Shown piece after piece: positions 42,013 through 51,313 of a DNA stretch of 64,000 nucleotides (positions within the stretch are counted from its first letter, which is position 1; each line of letters starts with the position of its first letter). The notes under the pieces were generated by a model. The model saw only the letters and a program-made list of their open reading frames with translations, ran no database searches and was not told where the DNA came from. The translations under genes were made by a program, and so were the position numbers. Origin of the DNA: Nocardioides currus (lineage in GTDB: Bacteria; Actinomycetota; Actinomycetes; Propionibacteriales; Nocardioidaceae). The DNA lies in NCBI RefSeq assembly GCF_003057875.1, contig NZ_PYXZ01000001.1:868001-932000 (forward strand), given 5' to 3'.

Positions 42013-42042
42013 CGGGTTTCCCCGGCTAGCCGGGGAAACCCG
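42013..42042. terminator. 30-bp perfect palindrome, bidirectional terminator
   Basis: CGGGTTTCCCCGGCT is followed at once by its exact reverse complement. It lies between the convergent VIT and epoxide-hydrolase genes, so it can end transcripts from both sides. Its centre is the octamer CGGCTAGCCG region. Confidence 0.7.
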
Positions 42043-42118
42043 AACATCCCGGGGCATGCAAGCCACACGAAGTTCGAGACTCGCCCGGGAAGTCCGGGTG
42101 TACGGCGCCTCGCCGGCC

Positions 42119-43258
42119 CTATCGGGCGGTCCGGTCCCGGTAGAAGTCCCGGACGACGGCGACCAGCTCGTCGGGCACCTCCATCGCCGCGAAGTGCCCG
42201 CCCCGCGGGTGCTCGGTCCACGACACGATGTCGGTGTTGTCGCGCTCCGCGAACGGTCGCATCGACCGGAAGTCGTCGGCGAACACCGCCACGCCGATCG
42301 GCCCGTGGTTGACCTGCGGCTCGACGGACTTCTCGGTGTAGTGGAAGCGGGTGGCGCCGGCGGAGGTGTTCGTCAGCCACATCAGGCTGGCCTGGGCCAG
42401 CACCTGCTCCTGGGTGACAAGGCTGGTGCCGTTGCCGAAGTTCCAGAAGAGCTCGTTGTAGGCCAGCTGGCCGACCGGTGAGTCGCTGAGGGCGGCCGCG
42501 ATGGTCAGCGGTCGCTTGGCGTTGAGGTCGGCGTAGCCGTTGACGCCCTGGAACCAGCCGGCGAACTCCAGCGCCGCGTAGTCGGCGGGGGTCATGCGCT
42601 CGAACTCGGCCGGGTCGCCGGACGGGAAGGAGAACAGCTGGAGCACGTGGGCGCCCAGGAAGCCGGCCACGCCCTGCGCCGCCAGCTCGCGGGAGACCAT
42701 CGCGCCGCCGTCGGAGCCGTGGGCGCCGTAGGACTCGTAGCCGAGCGCGCGCATGAGGGTGTCGAACGCCCGCGCGGTCCGTGCGGTCGTCCAGCCCCCG
42801 TCGGACAGCGGCGTGCTGAACCCCATGCCCGGCAGGCTCGGGATCACCAGGTGGAAGGCGTCGGCCGCGTCCGCGCCGTGGGTCGTCGGGTCGGTCAACG
42901 CGTCGATCACGTCGAGGAAGTCGAGCACGGAGCCCGGGTAGGTGTGGGTGAGCAGCAACGGCGTCGCGTCCTCGTGCGGTGAACGGACGTGAAGGAAGTG
43001 GATGGTCTGGCCGTCGATCTCGGTGCGGAACTGCGGGTGGGCGTTGAGCCGCGCCTCGGTCGCGCGCCAGTCGAAGTCGCGCCAGGCCTCGACCGTCGCG
43101 CGGAGGTGGTCGACCGGGGTGCCCTGGTCCCACCCGTCGCCCGGGAGCTGGTCGGCGAAGCGGGTGCCTGCGAGGCGACGACGCAGGTCGTCGAGGTCGG
43201 CGTCCGGGACGGCGACGTGGAAGGGCGTGATGGTCGAGGTGTTCTCGTGAGTCGTCAT
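42119..43258 (-). CDS. Epoxide hydrolase (EHN-type alpha/beta hydrolase)
   Basis: A 379-residue protein with the epoxide-hydrolase N-terminal domain (FHVAVPDADLDDLRRRLAGT near 14; GWDQGTPVDHLRATVEAW) and an alpha/beta-hydrolase fold. THTYPGS near 101 replaces the usual HGWPGS oxyanion motif. The nucleophile aspartate is in GAHGSDGGAM near 173 and the catalytic histidine in HPRGGHFAAME near 358. It opens epoxides or a related ester-like substrate in the cytosol. It is divergent from a WYL-domain regulator across a shared inverted repeat, so it is probably that regulator's target. The ATG is at 43256-43258. Confidence 0.88.
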   Translation of the reverse strand: MTTHENTSTITPFHVAVPDADLDDLRRRLAGTRFADQLPGDGWDQGTPVDHLRATVEAWRDFDWRATEARLNAHPQFRTEIDGQTIHFLHVRSPHEDATPLLLTHTYPGSVLDFLDVIDALTDPTTHGADAADAFHLVIPSLPGMGFSTPLSDGGWTTARTARAFDTLMRALGYESYGAHGSDGGAMVSRELAAQGVAGFLGAHVLQLFSFPSGDPAEFERMTPADYAALEFAGWFQGVNGYADLNAKRPLTIAAALSDSPVGQLAYNELFWNFGNGTSLVTQEQVLAQASLMWLTNTSAGATRFHYTEKSVEPQVNHGPIGVAVFADDFRSMRPFAERDNTDIVSWTEHPRGGHFAAMEVPDELVAVVRDFYRDRTAR

Positions 43259-43277
43259 GTGGGCAACGCTAGGGTCG

Positions 43278-43302
43278 ATACAGGTCCATGACGAGCCTGT
43301 AT
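43278..43302. promoter_or_regulatory. Inverted-repeat operator between epoxide hydrolase and WYL regulator
   Basis: Perfect 7-bp arms ATACAGG (43278-43284) and CCTGTAT (43296-43302), 11 bases apart, so the half-sites lie about two helical turns apart. It sits 20 bp from the hydrolase start and 24 bp from the regulator start. An ATG inside it (43288) is not the regulator's start. Confidence 0.6.
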
Positions 43303-43326
43303 TTCCGACGGAGTCAGGAGCCAACC

Positions 43327-44286
43327 GTGCTGGGTACGTCCGCCCGCCTGCTCGCCCTGCTCGGGCTGCTCCAGAGCAGACCCTCGTGGACCGGCACCGC
43401 CCTGGCCGAGCGGCTGGACGTCGACACCCGGACGGTGCGCAAGGACGTCGCGCGCCTGCGCGAGCTCGGCTACCCGATCGACGCGGTGCGGGGTCGCCAC
43501 GGCGGCTACCGGCTCGGCACGCAGGGGCAGCTGCCTCCGCTGCTCCTCGACGACGACGAGGCCGTCGCCGTCGCGCTCGGTCTCGGCACCGTCGACGCCG
43601 CGATCCCCGGACTCGCGGCCACCGGTCAGGCCGCGCTCGCCAAGCTCGAGCGCACCCTGCCCGAGCGGCTGCGGCGCCGCGTGCGCGCCCTGCAGGAGAC
43701 CACCGACGTCGGACCGGCCAACACCGGCACCAACGTCGTCGACCCCGAGGTCGACGCGCAGCTGCTGGTCGACCTGGCCTCGGCCATCCGCGACCGCACC
43801 GGCCTGCGGTTCCACTACCGCGAGGACGAGCGCATCGAGGCCGATCCCTACCGCTTGGTGAGCTGGCACCAGCGGTGGTACGTCGTGGCCCGCGAGCGAC
43901 CGACCGGCGACTGGCAGGCGTTCCGGGCCGACTGGATGCGGCTGCGCGTCCCCGGCGCGAGTCGGTTCGACTGGCGCCCCCTGGAGGACGGCGACTACTC
44001 GGCCTTCGTGCTGCGGCAGGTGGCGTCCACCGGCTGGCAGGTGCACGCGCGGATCCTCGTCGACGGCTCGGCCGAGGAGGTGCTGGCCCGGATCAACCCG
44101 GCGGTGGGCGTGGTCGAGACGGTCGACGACGACCACTGCGTGCTGGTGACCGGCGCGGACAGCCTCGAGATCGTCGCCGTGTGGATCGGGATGCTCGGCC
44201 TCGACTTCCACGTCGAGGCCCCGGCCGAGCTGGTCGAGCACGTGCGCGACCTGGCCGCCCGCTACGCGCGGGCCCTGCCTGGGTGA
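43327..44286 (+). CDS. HTH/WYL-domain transcriptional regulator
   Basis: A 319-residue regulator of the YafY type. An HTH-11 domain covers about 1-60 (RLLALLGLLQSRPSWTG; LDVDTRTVRKDVARLRELGY), and a WYL ligand-binding domain about 125-215 (FHYREDERIEADPYRLVSWH QRW). A WCX C-terminal extension follows (VWIGMLGLDFHVEAPAELV). The start is GTG at 43327 because AGGAG lies six bases upstream, whereas the in-frame ATG at 43288 falls inside the presumed operator. It is divergent from the epoxide hydrolase and likely autoregulated. The ligand is unknown. Confidence 0.88.
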   Translation: MLGTSARLLALLGLLQSRPSWTGTALAERLDVDTRTVRKDVARLRELGYPIDAVRGRHGGYRLGTQGQLPPLLLDDDEAVAVALGLGTVDAAIPGLAATGQAALAKLERTLPERLRRRVRALQETTDVGPANTGTNVVDPEVDAQLLVDLASAIRDRTGLRFHYREDERIEADPYRLVSWHQRWYVVARERPTGDWQAFRADWMRLRVPGASRFDWRPLEDGDYSAFVLRQVASTGWQVHARILVDGSAEEVLARINPAVGVVETVDDDHCVLVTGADSLEIVAVWIGMLGLDFHVEAPAELVEHVRDLAARYARALPG

Positions 44287-44320
44287 CGACGGTCCCCGCG
44301 CCGTACGCCCGATCCGTCGT

Positions 44321-44456
44321 CCGGGCGGTGGCCCAGCCACCTTCCCGCGCCCAGGAAGGTGGCTGACGCACCGCCGCGGGAGGCCGACACGCGATCCGCC
44401 ACCCCGGGCGGTGGCCCAGCCACCTTCCCGCGCCCAGGAAGGTGGCTCACGCACCG
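44321..44456. repeat. Two 53-bp direct repeats, each a hairpin (BIME-like)
   Basis: Copies at 44321-44373 and 44404-44456 differ at one base and are 83 bp apart start to start. Each contains AGCCACCTTCC and GGAAGGTGGCT, an 11-bp stem with an eight-base loop. They lie between the convergent WYL and pntB genes, where they could terminate transcripts, and look like a multicopy extragenic palindromic element. Confidence 0.85.
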
Positions 44457-44488
44457 CTGCCGGCGAAAGAGCAGCGGGGCGTACGGCG

Positions 44489-45931
44489 TCAGCCCAAGGC
44501 CCGCACGATGTCGTCGACGCGGTCCTTGGCGTCGCCGAAGAGCATGCGGCTGTTGTCCTTGAAGAACAGCGGGTTCTGGACGCCGGCGTAGCCGGTGGCC
44601 ATCGAGCGCTTGAAGACGATCACGTCCCTGGCGTTCCAGACCTCGAGCACCGGCATGCCGGCGATCGGTGAGCCCGGCTCCTCCAGCGCGGCAGGGTTGA
44701 CGGTGTCGTTGGCGCCGATCACCAGCACCACGTCGGTGTCGGGGAAGTCCTCGTTGATCTCGTCCATCTCGAGCACGATGTCGTAGGGCACCTTGGCCTC
44801 GGCGAGCAGGACGTTCATGTGCCCGGGCAGCCGGCCGGCGACGGGGTGGATGCCGAAGCGCACGTCGACGCCCTTGTCGCGCAGCTTCTTGGTCATCTCG
44901 GCGACGGGATACTGCGCCTGCGCGACCGCCATGCCGTAGCCCGGCGTGATCACCACGGACTTCGCGTCGGCCAGCAGCTCGGCGACCTCGTCGGCCTGCA
45001 CCTCGCGGTGCTCGCCGTAGTCGCGCTCCTCGCCGCTGACGGCGCCGTCGGAGCCGAAGCCGCCGGCGATGACGCTGACGAACGAGCGGTTCATCGCCGT
45101 GCACATGATGTAGCTGAGGATCGCACCGGAGGAGCCGACGAGGGACCCGACGATGATCAGCAGGTCGTTGTCGAGCATGAAGCCGGCGGCCGCCGCGGCC
45201 CAGCCGGAGTAGGAGTTGAGCATCGACACCACGACCGGCATGTCGCCGCCGCCGATGGCCGCCACGAGGTGGAAGCCGAGCAGCAGCGCGAGCGCGGTCA
45301 TGAGGATCAGCGGCACGAGACCGAGGTCGCCCTCGGCCGGCACGAACCACGCGAGCAGCGCGGCCGAGGCGAGCAGGATGCCGAGGTTGAGCAGGTGGCG
45401 GCCCGGAAGCGCGAACGGCGTCGACTTCATCCGCGCGCTGAGCTTGAGGAAGGCCACGATCGAGCCGGTGAACGTCACGGCGCCGATGAAGACCCCGAGG
45501 AAGACCTCGACGTCGTGGATCGTCCCGATCGAGCCCGACAGGTGGTCGGCCTCGAGGTAGGAGTTGAAGCCCACCAGCACCGCGGCCAGGCCGACGAAGC
45601 TGTGCAGGATCGCGACCAGCTCGGGCATCCCGGTCATCTCGACGGTGCGCGCACGCCAGGCGCCGATCACGGCGCCGATCGCCATGGCCACGACGACCAT
45701 GACCAGCGTCACGGCGAGCGGTCGCTGGTCGCCGTACTGGCTGTTGCGGGCCGCGAGCACCAGCGTCGCGCCGAGCGCGAGCCCCATGCCGGCCATGCCG
45801 AAGGTGTTGCCGCGGCGCGCGGTCTCGTGCTTGGAGAGCCCACCCAGCGCGAGGATGAAGAGGATCGCGGCGAGGATGTAGGCGGCCTGGATCAGCCCCG
45901 GCAGCCGGTCGGAGGTCAGGAGGTCGTTCAT
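44489..45931 (-). CDS. pntB: NAD(P) transhydrogenase subunit beta
   Basis: A 480-residue subunit of the proton-pumping transhydrogenase. About nine membrane helices fill residues 1-270 ([40 protein letters not shown]). The C-terminal NADP(H) domain starts near 300, with [53 protein letters not shown] and [20 protein letters not shown]. Together with PntA it uses the proton gradient to reduce NADP+ with NADH. It starts 9 bp after the pntA stop. Normal length. Confidence 0.96.
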   Translation of the reverse strand: MNDLLTSDRLPGLIQAAYILAAILFILALGGLSKHETARRGNTFGMAGMGLALGATLVLAARNSQYGDQRPLAVTLVMVVVAMAIGAVIGAWRARTVEMTGMPELVAILHSFVGLAAVLVGFNSYLEADHLSGSIGTIHDVEVFLGVFIGAVTFTGSIVAFLKLSARMKSTPFALPGRHLLNLGILLASAALLAWFVPAEGDLGLVPLILMTALALLLGFHLVAAIGGGDMPVVVSMLNSYSGWAAAAAGFMLDNDLLIIVGSLVGSSGAILSYIMCTAMNRSFVSVIAGGFGSDGAVSGEERDYGEHREVQADEVAELLADAKSVVITPGYGMAVAQAQYPVAEMTKKLRDKGVDVRFGIHPVAGRLPGHMNVLLAEAKVPYDIVLEMDEINEDFPDTDVVLVIGANDTVNPAALEEPGSPIAGMPVLEVWNARDVIVFKRSMATGYAGVQNPLFFKDNSRMLFGDAKDRVDDIVRALG

Positions 45932-45940
45932 CGGTGGCGC

Positions 45941-47473
45941 TCAGTCCTTCCGGAACATCTGGAGCATGCGGGCGGTCACCAGGAAGCCACCGAAGATGTT
46001 GATGCTCGCCACGAGCACCGCCACCAGCGCGAGCGTCGTGATCACGGGGTTGTCGCTGCCGACCTGCAGGATGCCGCCGACCAGGATGATCCCGGAGATG
46101 GCGTTGGTCTCGGCCATCAGTGGCGTGTGCAGCGCGTGCGCGACGTTCGAGATGACGTAGTAGCCGACGAAGATCGCCAGCGCGAACACGGTGAAGTGCC
46201 CCAGGAAGCTCGGCGGGGCGTACGCCGCAGCGAGGGCGAACAGGACAGCCCCCAGCGCCGCCGCGTAGACCTTGCGGCGCGGGTCGGCGGGCGGCTTCTC
46301 CACGGGCGCCGGGCGGGCGACCGGCGCGGCGGGCGCCGCCGGGGCCGCGCTGACCTGCACGGGCGGCGGCGGCCACAGTGACTCGCCGTCCTGGGTGACC
46401 GTGATCCCGCGCTGCACGACGTCCTCGTGGTCGAGGACCAGCTCGCCGTCCTTGCCCGGGGTGAGCAGCTTGAACAGGTTGACGATGTTGGTGCCGTACA
46501 GCTGGCTGGTCTGCGCGGCGAGGCGACCCGCGAGGTCGGTGTAGCCCAGGATCGTGACGAGGTTGTCGGTCACGACCTTCTCGTCGGCCTGCGTCAGGGC
46601 GACGTTGCCGCCGTTGGCCGCGGCCATGTCGACGACCACGGAGCCGGTCTTCATGTGGGCCACGGTGTCGGCGGTGATCAGCTGCGGGGCCGGGCGTCCG
46701 GGGATCAGCGCGGTGGTGATGACGATGTCCGCGTTGCGGGCCTCCTCGTCGTACATCGCGGCCGTCGCCGCCTCCTGCTCGGCGGTCATCTCCTTGGCGT
46801 AGCCGTCGGAGGAGACCTCCTGCTCCATGTCGACGGTGACGAACTGCCCGCCGAGGGACTCGACCTGCTCGGCCACCTCGGGACGCACGTCGAAGGCGCG
46901 CACGACCGCACCCATCGCGCCCGCCGCGCCGATGGCTGCGAGGCCGGCGACCCCGGCCCCGACGACGAAGACCCGCGCGGGCGGGACCTTGCCGGCGGCG
47001 GTGACCTGACCGGTGAACTGGCGGCCGAACTCGTGGGCCGCCTCGATCACGGCGCGGTAGCCCGCGACGTTGGCCATGCTGGAGAGCACGTCCATCGCCT
47101 GCGCGCGGGAGATGCGCGGCACGGCGTCCATCGCGAGGCCCGTCACGCGCTGCGCCTGGAGCTGCTCGATCAGCTTGGGGCTGCGGCCCGGCGCCATCAG
47201 CGACACGATCGTCGCGCCCTGTCGAAGCTTCCAGATCTCGTCGGCGGTCGGGGCGTTGACCTTGATGACGACGTCGCTGGTCCACACCTCCTCGGCGTCG
47301 GTCACCCGGATGCCGGCGGCCGCGAAGGCCTCGTCGGTCTGGTCGGCCGCGACACCGGCCCCGGCCTCGACGACGACCTCGTACCCGAGCGACTCGAGCT
47401 GGGCGGCGGTGACGGTGGTGGCTGCCACGAGGGTCTCTCCCTGACGGGACTCGCGGGGGATGCCGATGCGCAC
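45941..47473 (-). CDS. pntA: NAD(P) transhydrogenase subunit alpha (fused PntAA-PntAB)
   Basis: A 510-residue alpha subunit. The soluble NAD(H) domain covers about 1-375 ([40 protein letters not shown] near 168; [17 protein letters not shown]), and a proline/alanine-rich linker follows. Four membrane helices from about 405 complete it ([37 protein letters not shown]). Many actinobacteria split this into pntAA and pntAB; here it is one E. coli-like polypeptide. It is first of pntA-pntB and supplies NADPH. The upstream 128 bp to the rha regulator's stop hold no clear element. Confidence 0.96.
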   Translation of the reverse strand: MRIGIPRESRQGETLVAATTVTAAQLESLGYEVVVEAGAGVAADQTDEAFAAAGIRVTDAEEVWTSDVVIKVNAPTADEIWKLRQGATIVSLMAPGRSPKLIEQLQAQRVTGLAMDAVPRISRAQAMDVLSSMANVAGYRAVIEAAHEFGRQFTGQVTAAGKVPPARVFVVGAGVAGLAAIGAAGAMGAVVRAFDVRPEVAEQVESLGGQFVTVDMEQEVSSDGYAKEMTAEQEAATAAMYDEEARNADIVITTALIPGRPAPQLITADTVAHMKTGSVVVDMAAANGGNVALTQADEKVVTDNLVTILGYTDLAGRLAAQTSQLYGTNIVNLFKLLTPGKDGELVLDHEDVVQRGITVTQDGESLWPPPPVQVSAAPAAPAAPVARPAPVEKPPADPRRKVYAAALGAVLFALAAAYAPPSFLGHFTVFALAIFVGYYVISNVAHALHTPLMAETNAISGIILVGGILQVGSDNPVITTLALVAVLVASINIFGGFLVTARMLQMFRKD

Positions 47474-47601
47474 AGGTGCCTCCTGATGGGCGGCTGGACT
47501 GAGGCGAAAACTACACGGAGGGACTCGGTGCCCACCGCGGTCTCAGGTGGTGTTGCTCACGGGATCGGGCCTTGACTCGCGAGCACTGCCGCGCAGGGCG
47601 G

Positions 47602-48612
47602 CTATCCGAGGGTCGAGGTGCGCGCCACCAGCTCGGGGGTGAAGACCACCCGCTCGTGCTGGTGGGCGGGGTTGGCCGTCTCGTCGAGCAGGAGCTCGGC
47701 GGCCCGGGCGCCCAGGAGCTGGCGCGGCTGGCGGACGGAGGAGAGGGGGACGGCAGCGGCCGCCGCGAAGTCGATGTCGTCGTAGCCGACGATCGCGAGG
47801 TCCTCGGGCACCCGGCGGCCGCTGGTGATCAGGTGCTGGAGCAGGCCGAGGGCGAGCAGGTCGTTGGCGCAGAAGGCGGCGGTCGGGCGGCGTCGGGTCG
47901 GCAGTCCCAGCATCCGCTCCCCAGCGCGGCGCCCCTCCTCGACCGTGAGCGCGGCGGTCGCCATCTGCACGAGGTCGGCCTCGGGCAGGCCCGTCTCGCG
48001 CCAGGCCCCGACCGCGCCGACCCAACGGTCGCGCACCTGGCCGATCGTGGCCGGCCCCCCGACGTACGCCACCCGCTGGTGGCCCCGGTCGACGAGGTGC
48101 TCCACGGCGAGGCGGCCGCCGAGCTCGTCGTCGACCGAGACCGAGCACACGCCGGGGCGCGACCGCGTGCGGTCGACGACCACGAGCGGGATGCCTCGCT
48201 GGATGACCTCGTCGAGGGTCGGCGACTCGGGGTCGACGGGCGTGACGAGGATGCCCTGCACGCGCTGCTCGGCGAGGTGGTCGAGGTAGCCCTTCTCCCG
48301 TGCGGCGCTGTTGCTGCTGTTGCACATGAACAGCGACAGGTCGGCCGCCTCCGCCCGCTCCTCGATGCCGGCGGCGACGTCGGTGAAGAACGGGTTGGTC
48401 GCGTCGAGCAGGACGTAGGCGAGGGTGCGGCTCGTTCCCGCGCGCAGCTGGCGGGCCGACTCGTTGCGGACGAACCCGAGGTCGGCCATCGCCTGCTCGA
48501 CCCGCGCCCGGGTCGCCGGCGAGACGCGGTCGGGACGGTTGAGGACGTTGCTCACCGTGCCGAGCGAGACACCCGCGGCGGCGGCGACGTCCTTGACGGA
48601 GGAGCGCGGCAC
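47602..48612 (-). CDS. LacI-family regulator of the rhamnose operon
   Basis: A 336-residue LacI/GalR protein. The DNA-binding headpiece covers residues 1-55 (VKDVAAAAGVSLGTVSNVLN, RPDRVSPATRARVEQAMADL). A periplasmic-binding-like sensor follows (LAYVLLDATNPFFTDVAAGI; GILVTPVDPES; VDDELGGRLAVEHLVDRGHQ; AIVGYDDIDFA). It is divergent from the rhamnose transport/catabolic operon, so it is presumably a repressor released by a rhamnose-derived inducer. The GTG at 48612 leaves an operator-like dyad (48635-48649) in its own leader; the in-frame upstream start would cover that site. Confidence 0.9.
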   Translation of the reverse strand: MPRSSVKDVAAAAGVSLGTVSNVLNRPDRVSPATRARVEQAMADLGFVRNESARQLRAGTSRTLAYVLLDATNPFFTDVAAGIEERAEAADLSLFMCNSSNSAAREKGYLDHLAEQRVQGILVTPVDPESPTLDEVIQRGIPLVVVDRTRSRPGVCSVSVDDELGGRLAVEHLVDRGHQRVAYVGGPATIGQVRDRWVGAVGAWRETGLPEADLVQMATAALTVEEGRRAGERMLGLPTRRRPTAAFCANDLLALGLLQHLITSGRRVPEDLAIVGYDDIDFAAAAAVPLSSVRQPRQLLGARAAELLLDETANPAHQHERVVFTPELVARTSTLG

Positions 48613-48634
48613 GGCACCTCCTCGAGGGTCTCGG

Positions 48635-48649
48635 GTTGAAACGGTCAAC
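48635..48649. promoter_or_regulatory. LacI-type operator, regulator side
   Basis: GTTGA, five bases, TCAAC: an imperfect version of the TTGAAA/TTTCAA site found 66 bp away at 48715. It lies 23 bp upstream of the regulator start and suggests autoregulation. Confidence 0.55.
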
Positions 48650-48681
48650 GGCACCCTACGACACGACTTCGTGGTGGGTGC

Positions 48682-48728
48682 TTGACGTTTGTGACGGTCC
48701 TCACGTACGGTCCGTTGAAACCTTTCAA
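48682..48728 (+). promoter_or_regulatory. rha operon promoter with overlapping LacI operator
   Basis: TTGACG at 48682-48687 and TACGGT at 48706-48711 form -35 and -10 boxes 18 bp apart. Immediately downstream is the dyad TTGAAACCTTTCAA (48715-48728), close to the common LacI-family site TTGAAACGTTTCAA. A repressor bound there would sit over the transcription start. Confidence 0.75.
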
Positions 48729-48743
48729 TCTAGGAGCTCCCCC

Positions 48744-50267
48744 ATGCCGCCCACCGACGCCACCCCGGTGCTCGAGCTGCGCGACGTCTCGAAGTCGTTC
48801 GGGGCCGTGCAGGCGCTGCGCTCCGGCAGCCTGCGGGTCGACGCCGGATCCATCCACGCCCTCGTCGGCGAGAACGGTGCGGGCAAGTCGACGCTGGTCA
48901 AGATCGTCGCCGGCGTCTACCGCCGCGACGGCGGCGTCCTCGCGCTCGGCGGCGAGTCCGTCGACTTCGACTCCACCGCCGAGTCCAAGGCCGCCGGGAT
49001 CGCCGTGATCTACCAGGAGCCGACGCTCTTCCCCGACCTCTCGGTGACCGAGAACATCTTCATGGGCCGCCAGCCGATGGCGCGCGGCGGTCGCATCGAC
49101 CGGGCGGCGATGATCGCCGAGACGCGCGCGCTCTTCACCCGGCTCGGCGTCGACATCGACCCCCGTCGCCCGGCCCTGGGCCTGTCGATCGCCGACCAGC
49201 AGATCATCGAGATCGCCAAGGCCATCTCCCTCGACGCGCGGCTGTTGATCATGGACGAGCCGACCGCGGCGCTGAGCGGCAACGAGGTCGCCCGGCTCTT
49301 CGCGGTGGCCCGCAGCCTGCGCGACGAGGGTCGCGCGCTGGTCTTCATCTCGCACCGCTTCGACGAGGTGTTCGCGCTGTGCGACGCCGTGACCGTGATG
49401 CGCGACGGCGCCTACATCGCCACCGTCCCCACGGCCGAGACCACCGAGGCCCAGATCGTGTCGCAGATGGTCGGCCGCGAGGTCGCCGACCTCTTCCCCA
49501 AGACCGAGGCCGAGATCGGCGACGTCGTCCTCGATGTCGCGGGCCTCACCACCGCGGGCGAGTTCCACGACGTCACCTTCTCGGTCCGCGCCGGCGAGAT
49601 CGTCGGACTGGCCGGCCTCGTCGGGGCCGGGCGCAGCGAGATCGCCCGGGCGATCTTCGGGATCGACGCGTACGACGCGGGGTCGGTCACCGTCGACGGC
49701 AACGCCGTCGCCCGGCGCAACCCGCGCGCGGCGATCCGCGCCGGCATCGCCTTCGTGCCCGAGGACCGCCGCCAGCAGGGGCTGGTCGTCGACGGCTCGG
49801 TCGGGCGCAACATCGCGAGCGTGATCCGTAGCGGGCTCACCCGGGCCGGGCTGCTCACGACGGCGGCCGAGAACAGCGCCGTACAACCCTGGGCGAGCCG
49901 TCTCGAGGTCAAGACCAACGCGCTCGACATGCCCGCCACCACGATGAGCGGCGGCAACCAGCAGAAGGTCGTCATCGCCAAGTGGCTGGCCACCGAGCCG
50001 CGGCTGCTCATCATCGACGAGCCCACCCGCGGCATCGACGTCGGCACCAAGGCGGAGGTGCACCGGCTGCTCTCCGAGCTGGCCGGCAAGGGCCTGGCGA
50101 TCCTGATGATCTCGAGCGAGCTGCCCGAGGTGCTCGGCATGGCCGACCGCGTGCTGGTCGTGTGCGAGGGGCGGATCACCGCCGACATCGCGCGCGCCGA
50201 CGCCACCCCCGAGAACGTGATGGCCGCGGCGACCCGCTCGGCCGGCGACGAGGAGCCCGCAGCGTGA
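48744..50267 (+). CDS. rhaT: Rhamnose ABC transporter ATP-binding protein
   Basis: A 507-residue double ABC ATPase of the sugar (CUT2) class. The first cassette has Walker A HALVGENGAGKSTLVKIVAG near 37 and LLIMDEPTAALSGNEVARLF near 165; the second has GLVGAGRSEIARAIFGID near 292, MSGGNQQKVVIAKWLATEP and LLIIDEPTRGIDVGTKAEV near 420. Its substrate is inferred from the operon: permeases, a binding protein, and rhamnose mutarotase, isomerase, aldolase and kinase follow. AGGAGCTCCCCC precedes the ATG. The GTGA overlap with the next gene indicates coupling. Confidence 0.93.
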   Translation: MPPTDATPVLELRDVSKSFGAVQALRSGSLRVDAGSIHALVGENGAGKSTLVKIVAGVYRRDGGVLALGGESVDFDSTAESKAAGIAVIYQEPTLFPDLSVTENIFMGRQPMARGGRIDRAAMIAETRALFTRLGVDIDPRRPALGLSIADQQIIEIAKAISLDARLLIMDEPTAALSGNEVARLFAVARSLRDEGRALVFISHRFDEVFALCDAVTVMRDGAYIATVPTAETTEAQIVSQMVGREVADLFPKTEAEIGDVVLDVAGLTTAGEFHDVTFSVRAGEIVGLAGLVGAGRSEIARAIFGIDAYDAGSVTVDGNAVARRNPRAAIRAGIAFVPEDRRQQGLVVDGSVGRNIASVIRSGLTRAGLLTTAAENSAVQPWASRLEVKTNALDMPATTMSGGNQQKVVIAKWLATEPRLLIIDEPTRGIDVGTKAEVHRLLSELAGKGLAILMISSELPEVLGMADRVLVVCEGRITADIARADATPENVMAAATRSAGDEEPAA

Positions 50268-51313
50268 GCACGACTGAACAGACCCCCGACGTCCTCGTCG
50301 CGCCGTCCCAGCAGTCGCGGGGCCAGCGTGCCCTGCGGGCCGTGCTCGGCTCGCGCGAGCTGGCGATCGCGATCGTGCTCGTCGCCCTGGTCGCGGCGAC
50401 CACCGCCCGGCGACCCAGCTTCCTCACCGGCAGCGACGGGTTCCGCGACCTGCTGCTCAGCCCGAGCGTCCTGCTGCTGCTGGCAATCGGGCAGATGGTC
50501 GTGATCGTCACCCGCAACGTCGACCTGTCGGTGGGCTCGACGCTCGGCATCTCCGCCTACGTGTGCGGCAGCCTGTTCTCCGCCGACCAGGAGCGCTCGG
50601 TCCTCGTCGTCTTCGTGATCTGCGTCGTGGTCGGCGCCGGGCTCGGCCTCGTCAACGGCCTGCTCGTCGCCTTCTTCCGCGTGCCGGCCCTGGTGATCAC
50701 CCTCGGCACGATGTACGTCTTCCGCGGCGTCCTCAAGAACGTCGCCGGCGCCAACCGGATCACGGCCGGCGACTTCCCGGCCGGCTTCGAGCGCCTCGGC
50801 ACCCAGCAGGTGCTCGGGATCCCCGTGCTGACGATCATCGGTCTCGTCGTGCTGGTCGCCGTCGGCTACTACCTGCGTACGGCGCGTGGTGGCCGCGAGC
50901 TCTACGCCATCGGCTCCGACCCCGACGCCGCCACGCTCTACGGCCTCCCCGTCGCGCGTCGCGTCATCACGGCGTTCGTGCTCTGCGGCGCCCTCGCCGG
51001 GCTGGCCGGTGCCGTCACGGCGGCGCGCTACGCCACGGCGTACAGCGGGACCGGCTCCGGCATCGAGCTCCAGGCCGTCGCGGCCGTGGTGATCGGCGGG
51101 GTCGCGATCTTCGGCGGCTCGGGCACGGTCTGGGGCGCGGCGATCGGGGCCTTCCTGCTCATCACCATCAACCGGGCGCTGCCCATCCTCGGCATCTCGG
51201 AGTACTGGCAGGGAGCCGTCGTCGGCGCGCTGATCCTCGGCTCGATCTGCCTCGACCGCTACCTGTCCGCACGGCGGGCCCGCCACCTGATCGAAGCAAG
51301 GGACGACGCATGA
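50264..51313 (+). CDS. rhaP: Rhamnose ABC transporter permease 1
   Basis: A 349-residue BPD-transporter permease of CUT2 type with about ten membrane segments. IGQMVVIVTRNVDLSVGSTL near 80 is the family's cytoplasmic-helix signature. GLVNGLLVAFFRVPALVITL and VVIGGVAIFGGSGTVWGAAI near 285 are others. It starts with GTG inside a 4-bp overlap with rhaT and ends in an ATGA overlap with the second permease. Substrate is inferred from context. Confidence 0.92.
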   Translation: MSTTEQTPDVLVAPSQQSRGQRALRAVLGSRELAIAIVLVALVAATTARRPSFLTGSDGFRDLLLSPSVLLLLAIGQMVVIVTRNVDLSVGSTLGISAYVCGSLFSADQERSVLVVFVICVVVGAGLGLVNGLLVAFFRVPALVITLGTMYVFRGVLKNVAGANRITAGDFPAGFERLGTQQVLGIPVLTIIGLVVLVAVGYYLRTARGGRELYAIGSDPDAATLYGLPVARRVITAFVLCGALAGLAGAVTAARYATAYSGTGSGIELQAVAAVVIGGVAIFGGSGTVWGAAIGAFLLITINRALPILGISEYWQGAVVGALILGSICLDRYLSARRARHLIEARDDA

